A stretch of 10,817 nucleotides of DNA, taken from Zoogloeaceae bacterium. GTDB taxonomy: Bacteria; Pseudomonadota; Gammaproteobacteria; Burkholderiales; Rhodocyclaceae. The notes beneath the pieces were generated by a model. It was not told where the DNA came from, did not search any database, and saw only the letters and a list, made by a program, of their open reading frames with translations. Positions 6,569-10,817 of this stretch are shown one piece after another (positions within the stretch are counted from its first letter, which is position 1; the number at the start of each line of letters is the position of its first letter). The stretch covers positions 1 through 10,817 of the forward strand of contig JAITJU010000245.1 in assembly GCA_031278735.1 (NCBI GenBank), written 5' to 3'. A program made the position numbers and the translations under genes.

Positions 6569-7179
6569 CGCAAGCAGTACAAGAAACAAAAATCGTATCG
6601 GCAGACGCGACGGCGCTGGGCGTATTTGGCCTGTCGCTGGTCACCTTCGTTGCCGCCTCGCAAAAAATGGGCTGGACGACCGGTTCCGTCTATCTCATCC
6701 CCTGGGCGATATTCCTTGGCTCCATCGCGCAAATATGGGCTGCTGTCGTTGACTTCAGGCGCAACAGCTATTTTGGCGCGATTGTGCTGGGCGCTTTCGG
6801 CTTGTTCTGGATTGCCGTGGCGGCAGTTTGGGCTATCCAGAACGGCTGGTTTGGCGCGCCGCCGGAAAATGCCGATCTGAGGCAATTTGGCTTTGCCTGT
6901 TTTGGCTATCTGTTTTTCTGTTGCTTCATCACGGTTGCTGCTTTTGAAGCCAACAAGGTTTTTGGCGCCATCATGGCGCTGATCCTCTTGTTGCTCGCTT
7001 CCCTGGGGTTTCAGCTGCTTGGCGTCAACAAGGAACTCTTCGGCCCGCTGGCCGCCTGGGCGGAGCTTTTGATTTCCTTGCTGGGTTTCTATGCTTCCGG
7101 CGCCATTTTCCTGAACACTTTTTTTGGCCGTCCCCTGTTGCCGCTGGGCAAACCGATGGGCTGGATCAAGAAGGGATGA
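6565..7179 (+). CDS. GPR1/FUN34/YaaH (SatP) family acetate/succinate uptake protein
   Basis: This is a 204-residue inner-membrane protein with six hydrophobic helices at about residues 15-35, 42-65, 70-92, 106-130, 135-157 and 165-192. They are joined by short loops, the layout of the SatP/YaaH family of acetate and succinate channels/transporters. The C-terminal FFGRPLLPLGKPMGW matches the conserved family tail, and ALGVFGLSLVTFVAAS fits the first helix. The usual NPAPLGL signature before helix 1 is degenerate here (DATALGV), so substrate preference is uncertain. The start ATG 6565 follows AAGGAG (6552-6557) by seven bases. The gene follows the TCA operon after a 221-bp leader rich in repeats, so it may have its own control. 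Acetate uptake feeding citrate synthase is the most natural role by context. I am confident of the fold family but less so of the substrate, hence no symbol. Confidence 0.78.
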   Translation: MTQAVQETKIVSADATALGVFGLSLVTFVAASQKMGWTTGSVYLIPWAIFLGSIAQIWAAVVDFRRNSYFGAIVLGAFGLFWIAVAAVWAIQNGWFGAPPENADLRQFGFACFGYLFFCCFITVAAFEANKVFGAIMALILLLLASLGFQLLGVNKELFGPLAAWAELLISLLGFYASGAIFLNTFFGRPLLPLGKPMGWIKKG

Positions 7180-7222
7180 AGTTCAGGAAGAAAAACGCAG
7201 CACAGTGACTTCTCCCCTGCAC

Positions 7223-7240
7223 CGGCGGCGCAAGCCGCCG
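7223..7240 (+). terminator. 7-bp GC hairpin with GCAA tetraloop between satP-like gene and uvrC
   Basis: CGGCGGC (7223-7229) and GCCGCCG (7234-7240) form a perfect stem closed by a GCAA (GNRA-type) loop, an especially stable RNA fold. It lies 43 bases after the transporter stop and 34 before the uvrC ATG. The following TATCATTATTGCTTT is T-rich but not a run, so terminator function is only moderately likely. It could also be a stabilising element in a read-through transcript. Confidence 0.4.
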
Positions 7241-7274
7241 TATCATTATTGCTTTGACCTTTCTTTTTCCCGCC

Positions 7275-9119
7275 ATGTTTGACGCCCAGTCCTTTTTGCG
7301 CACACTGCCGGAGATGCCGGGGGTGTATCGCATGTTGGCGAAAGATGGGGCGGTGCTGTACGTGGGCAAGGCCAAGCAGCTGAAAAAGCGGGTGGCTTCC
7401 TATTTTCGGAAGAATCTGGCAAATCCGCGTCTTGCCATGATGGTGCGGCAGATTGCCGACATGGAAGTCACCGTCACCCGTTCCGAGGCCGAGGCGCTGC
7501 TGCTGGAAAACAACCTCATCAAACGCCTTTGCCCGCGCTACAACATTCTTGTCCGGGACGACAAATCCTATCCCTACATCGTCATTGGCCGGGAGGATTT
7601 TCCGCGTCTGGGCTTTTTTCGCGGCATGCCCAACTGCGGCGCGGATTATTTCGGGCCTTACCCCTCCGCGTCCGCCGTGCGCGAAGGGCTGTATTTCCTG
7701 CAAAAGACCTTTCGTCTGCGCAGTTGCGAGGATTCTGTCTTTGCCCACCGTTCCCGTCCCTGCCTGCTCTACCAGATTCAACGCTGCAGCGGGCCGTGTG
7801 TGCGGGGGCTGGTGACGCGCGAGGAATACGCGCGCGACGTGCAACACGCCATCTGGTTCTTGCAGGGGCGGCAAAACGAGGTCTTCGCGCGCTTGCGGCA
7901 TTTCATGGAAGAAGCCGCCGCTCGCCTGGAATTCGAGGCGGCCGCCTTTTACCGCAATCAGTTGCAGACCTTGCGCCGTGTGCAGGAAAAACAGTTCATC
8001 GAAAGCCAAAAACGCGAGGATCTGGACGTCATCGCCGTCTGCGCCGAGTCCGGGCAACTCTGCGTCAATCTGGCGATGGTGCGCGGTGGCCGCCATCTGG
8101 GCGATCATCATCTCTTCGCGGATGGTGTTTCTCCGCAAGAAGGGGATGCCGCCTGTTCCGCGGCGGAAGCCATGGCCGCCTTCATCAGCCAGCACTACGC
8201 CCGTCATCCCGCGCCCGCCCGTTTGCTGGTTTCCCCTTTGCCGGAGGCGATGGAAGAAGTCGCCGCCGCGCTGGAAGCCGTGAGCGGACGGGAAGTGCCG
8301 ATACAGACGGCAAAGGGCGTCACGCACAAAGCCTGGGTCGACATGGCCACGCAGAACGCGCGCCTTGCCATCAATGCCAGAAACCAGGACAGCGCCCGCC
8401 AGCGCGCGCGTCTTGTCGCGCTGCAAGAGGCGCTGGGACTCGTCGAGACGCCTGCCCGCATCGAGTGCTTCGACATCAGCCACACGCAAGGCGAGTCGCC
8501 GGTAGCCTCCTGCGTGGCCTACCAGGATAATGGCATGAAAAATGCCGATTACCGCCGCTTCAACATCCGGGATGTCACGCCTGGCGACGATTATGCCGCC
8601 ATCCGCCAAGCCGTGACTCGCCGCTATGCCCGGCTTGTGAAGGGGGAGGGGCGCGCGCCCGATTTGGTGCTGATCGACGGCGGCAAGGGACAGGCGGCGG
8701 TCGCGGCGGCAGCCTTGGCGGAAATGGGGTTGCCGCATCTGCCTGTGGTCGGTGTTGCCAAGGGCGAAGGGCGCAAGACGGGACTGGAATCGCTGGTATT
8801 TCCAGACGGACGCGCATTACAATTACAATCCGTGACCGGGATTGCCGACGCGCCGCTTTCGCCCGCGCTGGCGCTGGTGGTGGAAATCCGCGATGAGGCG
8901 CACCGTTTTGCCTTGGTCGGTCATCGGGCGCGGCGCGGCAAGGCGCGCGACCGTTCCCGCCTGAACGACATTCCCGGCGTGGGGCCGATGCGGCGCAAGG
9001 CGCTTTTGGCGCGTTTTGGCGGTCTTTCCGGCGTCGTCGCGGCCACCGAAGAACAACTCGTCCAGACGCCCGGCATTAGTCCGGCGCTGGCAAAGGCGAT
9101 TTATCGAGCATTGCATTGA
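7275..9119 (+). CDS. uvrC: UvrABC excinuclease subunit C
   Basis: This is the nuclease subunit of nucleotide excision repair, which cuts on both sides of a lesion marked by UvrAB. It has 614 residues, the usual length. The N-terminal GIY-YIG domain has GVY (16-18), YVG (29-31), Arg39 and Glu78 in ALLLENNLIKR. A C-x11-C-x7-C-x3-C array follows (C in RSCEDS through CSGPC), matching the iron-sulfur cluster cysteines known for this family. The UvrB-binding UVR helix pair is around ARLEFEAAAFYRNQL. The C-terminal RNase H-like nuclease keeps Asp400 (FDISH), Asp468 (LIDGGKGQ), and Asp540 with His543 (RDEAHRF). A helix-hairpin-helix pair (IPGVGPMRRKALL and TPGISPALAKAI) ends the protein. ATG 7275 gives the family start MFDAQSFL. 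The frame also opens at TTG 7254, but that extension is not conserved. No strong Shine-Dalgarno precedes it. pgsA follows by five bases. Confidence 0.96.
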   Translation: MFDAQSFLRTLPEMPGVYRMLAKDGAVLYVGKAKQLKKRVASYFRKNLANPRLAMMVRQIADMEVTVTRSEAEALLLENNLIKRLCPRYNILVRDDKSYPYIVIGREDFPRLGFFRGMPNCGADYFGPYPSASAVREGLYFLQKTFRLRSCEDSVFAHRSRPCLLYQIQRCSGPCVRGLVTREEYARDVQHAIWFLQGRQNEVFARLRHFMEEAAARLEFEAAAFYRNQLQTLRRVQEKQFIESQKREDLDVIAVCAESGQLCVNLAMVRGGRHLGDHHLFADGVSPQEGDAACSAAEAMAAFISQHYARHPAPARLLVSPLPEAMEEVAAALEAVSGREVPIQTAKGVTHKAWVDMATQNARLAINARNQDSARQRARLVALQEALGLVETPARIECFDISHTQGESPVASCVAYQDNGMKNADYRRFNIRDVTPGDDYAAIRQAVTRRYARLVKGEGRAPDLVLIDGGKGQAAVAAAALAEMGLPHLPVVGVAKGEGRKTGLESLVFPDGRALQLQSVTGIADAPLSPALALVVEIRDEAHRFALVGHRARRGKARDRSRLNDIPGVGPMRRKALLARFGGLSGVVAATEEQLVQTPGISPALAKAIYRALH

Positions 9120-9124
9120 AAAAC

Positions 9125-9739
9125 ATGTTCAACCTGCCCATGTGCCTGACCTGGTTGCGGATTGTCGCCATTCCGTTCCTGGCGGCGCTCTATTATCTGC
9201 CTGCGGACTGGGTTTCGCCGATGGCGCGCGACCTGTCGGCCACGGCCATTTTCATCGTGGCCTGCATCACGGATTGGGCGGATGGCTACCTGGCGCGCAG
9301 GTTCAACCAGACTTCCGCCTTCGGCGCCTTTCTCGATCCGGTTGCCGATAAGCTCATCGTGGCGGTCGCGCTGATCATCCTGGTGGATTTCGAGCGCGTC
9401 AACGCGGTGGTGGCCGCCATCATCATTGGCCGCGAAATCACCATTTCCGCCCTGCGCGAATGGATGGCGAAAATCGGCGCGGCGAAAAACGTCGCGGTCT
9501 CCATGCTCGGAAAAATCAAGACCACGGCGCAAATGATCGCCATCATCCTGCTGCTTTTTCACAACCACATGCCGGTTCCCGTCATCGGCCCGTTCGTGAC
9601 TGGATTGACCGGCTGGGACACCCATTTCGTCGGCACGCTGCTGATCTGGATCGCCGCGCTGCTGACGCTCTGGTCCATGGGCTACTATCTGCACAAGGCC
9701 GCGCCGGAATTCAGAAAGAAAAGAAGTTTCGAGAATTAA
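9125..9739 (+). CDS. pgsA: CDP-diacylglycerol-glycerol-3-phosphate 3-phosphatidyltransferase (PGP synthase)
   Basis: This inner-membrane enzyme makes phosphatidylglycerophosphate from CDP-diacylglycerol and glycerol-3-phosphate, the committed step to phosphatidylglycerol and cardiolipin. Its 204 residues are slightly above the ~180-190 norm. The CDP-alcohol phosphotransferase signature is complete: D53-G54-x2-A57-R58-x8-G67-x3-D71-x3-D75, preceded by D50. Several hydrophobic helices surround it, including segments near 9-25, 36-49, 82-95, 138-149 and 172-190. GREITISALREWMA is also typical. The N-terminal family motif, usually NxPNxLTxxR, reads NLPMCLTWLR here, so the second Asn is lost. ATG 9125 starts five bases after the uvrC stop. 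A TTG at 9116 in the same frame overlaps the uvrC stop and is less likely. The uvrC-pgsA pairing is conserved in proteobacteria and suggests cotranscription. Confidence 0.94.
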   Translation: MFNLPMCLTWLRIVAIPFLAALYYLPADWVSPMARDLSATAIFIVACITDWADGYLARRFNQTSAFGAFLDPVADKLIVAVALIILVDFERVNAVVAAIIIGREITISALREWMAKIGAAKNVAVSMLGKIKTTAQMIAIILLLFHNHMPVPVIGPFVTGLTGWDTHFVGTLLIWIAALLTLWSMGYYLHKAAPEFRKKRSFEN

Positions 9740-9740
9740 A

Positions 9741-9794
9741 ACTATTTATTATCAATGTGTTATATTTATTTATTAAAGTAAAATATTAATATTG
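9741..9794 (+). repeat. AT-rich direct repeat, copy A
   Basis: This sequence, just after the pgsA stop, is almost entirely A and T and contrasts sharply with the GC-rich genes before it. From 9751 on it matches copy B (9931-9974) at about 35 of 44 positions with no gap, at a constant offset of 180 bases. The best-kept parts are ATCAATG-GT, TTAAAGTA and AATATTG. It includes a perfect 12-bp palindrome AATATTAATATT (9782-9793). Confidence 0.7.
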
Positions 9795-9920
9795 GACAAG
9801 AGGACGGCGTGGTTTTTGCAGGAGCGCATTGCATGTCCCATCGGGTGGGGCGCGTTCCTTCGGTCGGGATTGGGAACTGCCGTGCGCCAGCACCGCATAC
9901 GGCACACAACAGGTCATATA
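9795..9920. other. GC-rich segment between the two AT-rich repeats
   Basis: This 126-bp non-coding block returns to the GC level of the rest of the window. It contains a bulged inverted repeat (TGCCGTGCG at 9878-9886 against CGCATACGGCA at 9894-9904) that could fold as a hairpin. A minus-strand frame crosses it (9786-9989) but has no ribosome binding site or known motif. I recognise no gene or RNA in it. Confidence 0.4.
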
Positions 9921-9974
9921 ATTGTTATTTATCAATGAGTTAAACTTTATACTTAAAGTAAAGTATGAATATTG
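9921..9974 (+). repeat. AT-rich direct repeat, copy B
   Basis: This is the second copy of the repeat at 9741-9794, exactly 180 bases downstream. Its core contains a nested near-palindrome around ACTTAAAGT (9951-9959 region, ACTTTATACTTAAAGTAAAGT overall). It ends where the GC-rich relic of an RTX-type gene begins. After both copies the sequence resumes with a similar CGTGGTTTT, so the repeat may extend a little further after a small gap. Confidence 0.7.
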
Positions 9975-10345
9975 CGCGTGGTTTTCCAACGGACGGGAAT
10001 CTGCCGTTCGGGCAACCGCCTGGTCATTGCCCGGCGAAGCGGACAGCGTGACGATTCAGAACTACTTCTGCCATGTCGCCTGTCAACTGGATCGATACGG
10101 CGACAGCATGGAAGCCGTGGGCGTCAGCGGTTACGACACGGTGCTGTTCGATCACGACGGCGACGGCGTGAGGACGGGCACGGGCTGGGTGAAGGGGGAT
10201 GATGGTCTTCTGGTTCTGGATAGGAACGGCAACGGAGCAATAGACAACGGTTCCGAACTCTTTGGCGCGGACACGGTGAAGGCAACGGAGAGAAGGCGGC
10301 GAGCGGACTGGATGCGCTCGCCGATCTGGACGGCAATCAGGAAGG
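9975..10345 (+). pseudogene. Frameshifted remnant of an RTX/FrpC-like calcium-binding protein
   Basis: Three patches in changing frames together resemble the C-terminal part of large RTX-type secreted proteins. The first (frame of 9975) reads FQRTG..SGNRLVIA, like the start of the haemolysin-related (HCBP_related) domain. Near 10028 the frame changes and LPGEADSVTIQNYF follows, then VLFDHDGDGVRTGTGWV, DDGLLVLDRNGNGAIDNG and SELFGADTVKA, close to the aspartate-rich EF-hand-like block of FrpA/FrpC-type proteins. At 10284 one base is missing: GCA/AAC share an A, and the other frame continues NGEKAASGLDALADLDGN, exactly what the family predicts next. Similarity stops near 10345. There is no N-terminus, no glycine-rich nonapeptide array and no secretion signal. 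An ATG-less open frame spans 9922-10473, but its ends are not protein-like. I infer a dead fragment left after rearrangement. Confidence 0.8.
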
Positions 10346-10484
10346 CGCTTGCCGGAAGCGCGGGCATTCTGCTGTGCTGCCTGCCGCTGGGGAGGGACAA
10401 TGGCGCGTCTTGTGCAGGAGAAGCCGCGAATGATGGGGAATTTGCGGACAGCCGCGCCATAGGGCGCGGGTAGTGTGACATGAT
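10346..10484. other. Non-coding spacer with a short perfect GC hairpin
   Basis: Past the RTX similarity I see no gene. CCGCGCC (10452-10458) and GGCGCGG (10463-10469) form a perfect 7-bp stem with a 4-base ATAG loop, 15 bases before the promoter-like sequence at 10485. No T-run follows, so it is a weak terminator candidate for the + strand or a possible operator. Confidence 0.45.
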
Positions 10485-10513
10485 TTGACAAGAATGTTGG
10501 TTTTGTGGACAAT
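10485..10513 (+). promoter_or_regulatory. Probable sigma70 promoter
   Basis: The -35 box is a perfect TTGACA (10485-10490). After an ideal 17-base spacer the -10 box is GACAAT (10508-10513), matching four of six consensus positions including the key A at position two and final T. Transcription would start near 10520 and run into the leader and small ORF below. No other site in the window matches this well. Confidence 0.5.
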
Positions 10514-10524
10514 GCGCGACCGGT

Positions 10525-10566
10525 GGCGCCTGAGGGCGGTAGATTCAGTGCCTTGGCGATTTTTTT
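10525..10566 (+). other. Structured 5' leader: bulged stem-loop followed by T7
   Basis: GGCGC (10525-10529) pairs with GTGCC (10548-10552), then after one bulged base TGAG (10531-10534) pairs with TTCA (10544-10547), with two G-U pairs and a 9-base loop. A run of seven T (10560-10566) comes seven bases later. This may be a weak attenuator or just leader structure ahead of the ribosome binding site AAAGGAG (10577-10583). I cannot match it to a known riboswitch. Confidence 0.35.
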
Positions 10567-10589
10567 ACACGATTTGAAAGGAGTGTAAC

Positions 10590-10688
10590 ATGGCGAGAGT
10601 ATGCTTTTGTTGGCAACCACGGGAAGCATTGGGTTTGCTGTGTTCAGCCCAGGTTGCGCCCGCTGCCCAGTCGTTCTCTGAAGTGTGA
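10590..10688 (+). CDS. Small ORF of 32 residues with a consensus ribosome binding site
   Basis: ATG 10590 follows AAAGGAG (10577-10583) by six bases, an excellent initiation context, and lies about 70 bases after the predicted promoter start. The frame MARVCFCWQPREALG... stops after 32 codons. It has three cysteines, no clear membrane helix and no family I recognise. A second, overlapping frame from ATG 10601 (MLLLATTGSIGFAVFSPGC...) looks like a short signal/lipoprotein leader of 26 codons. Either a single-base indel has broken a longer gene here or this is a short leader for the next ORF. Initiation signals are seen directly; that it makes a stable product is uncertain. Confidence 0.3.
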   Translation: MARVCFCWQPREALGLLCSAQVAPAAQSFSEV

Positions 10689-10705
10689 GCAATAGCCGAA
10701 AAGCC

Positions 10706-10817
10706 ATGATGACCAAACGATATGATCCCTTGACGCCAGGCTCGACGCCCAAGCAAGAGAAAAAAATTCGCTATGGGATTCTGGATGGACTGTCGACCAG
10801 GAAATTGGCGATGCAAT
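10706..10817 (+). CDS. N-terminus of a helix-turn-helix-like protein, runs off the window
   Basis: ATG ATG at 10706 opens a frame that is still open at the window end (37 codons seen). After MMTKRYDPLTPGSTP comes KQEKKIRYGILDGLSTRKLA, which resembles the first helix and turn of helix-turn-helix domains in transposases, invertases and small regulators (pattern: basic helix, xGLSxRxxA). No clear Shine-Dalgarno precedes it, so a downstream start or coupling to the small ORF 17 bases upstream is possible. Too little is visible to choose between transposase and regulator. Confidence 0.4.
   Translation, partial: MMTKRYDPLTPGSTPKQEKKIRYGILDGLSTRKLAMQ

Noticed and set aside
7254..7274. TTG start seven codons upstream of uvrC ATG
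   Set aside because: UvrC proteins begin at the MFDA-type N-terminus encoded from 7275; the extra codons are not conserved.
7089..8738. 549-codon minus-strand frame opposite uvrC
   Set aside because: Fully antisense to intact uvrC with all catalytic motifs; no independent motif in the reverse translation.
9740..9980. tRNA genes expected after pgsA
   Set aside because: I looked for cloverleaf arms and a T-loop GTTCRA-type sequence and found none on either strand; the region is AT-rich repeats and a short GC block.
10024..10752. 242-codon minus-strand frame across the RTX relic and following spacer
   Set aside because: Antisense to recognisable RTX motifs and the promoter/leader; no ribosome binding site or protein signature seen.
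1..10817. CRISPR array or Neisseria/Pasteurellaceae uptake sequences
   Set aside because: No regularly spaced identical repeats with unique spacers, and neither GCCGTCTGAA nor AAGTGCGGT was noticed on reading.

Overview
The window is GC-rich bacterial chromosome and fits a betaproteobacterium. The order gltA-odhA(sucA)-odhB(sucB)-lpd on one strand, followed by the uvrC-pgsA pair, is typical of that class. The SucA N-terminus (MMQQ... GSNAPFVE) also looks betaproteobacterial (Neisseriales/Rhodocyclales-like). I cannot name a genus. All confident genes are on the + strand.

Region 1 (1-6343) is the TCA-cycle block. It holds the 3' end of citrate synthase and then the three components of the 2-oxoglutarate dehydrogenase complex: E1 (sucA), E2 (sucB) and E3 (lpd). 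E1 decarboxylates 2-oxoglutarate, E2 passes the succinyl group to CoA through its lipoyl arm, and E3 reoxidises the lipoyl group with NAD+. The citrate synthase product feeds this pathway. sucA and sucB are 16 bp apart, but sucB and lpd are separated by a 497-bp non-coding gap. That gap contains a palindromic, MITE-like repeat (4609-4724) and a perfect tandem 11-bp duplication just before the lpd ribosome binding site. A perfect 11-bp inverted repeat lies in the gltA-sucA spacer.

Region 2 (6344-7274) carries a six-helix membrane protein of the GPR1/FUN34/YaaH (SatP) acetate/succinate uptake family. It has a repeat-rich, hairpin-forming leader and possibly a small translationally coupled leader ORF. 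A carboxylate importer beside TCA genes is coherent: imported acetate would enter the cycle through acetyl-CoA and citrate synthase.

Region 3 (7275-9739) is uvrC (nucleotide excision repair nuclease) followed five bases later by pgsA (phosphatidylglycerophosphate synthase), a conserved proteobacterial pair. No tRNA genes follow pgsA within the window.

Region 4 (9740-10817) differs in character and looks like an accessory or decaying region. Base composition drops abruptly to AT-rich. Two diverged AT-rich direct repeats sit exactly 180 bp apart. They are followed by a fragment of an RTX/FrpC-like calcium-binding protein broken by at least two frameshifts. Next come a plausible sigma70 promoter, a structured leader, a tiny ORF with a consensus ribosome binding site, and finally the start of a protein with a helix-turn-helix-like N-terminus that runs off the window. 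I see no CRISPR array, no complete insertion sequence and no convincing new multi-gene system. The points most worth a second look are the satP leader, the palindromic element splitting the odh genes, and the 180-bp direct repeats beside the RTX relic.
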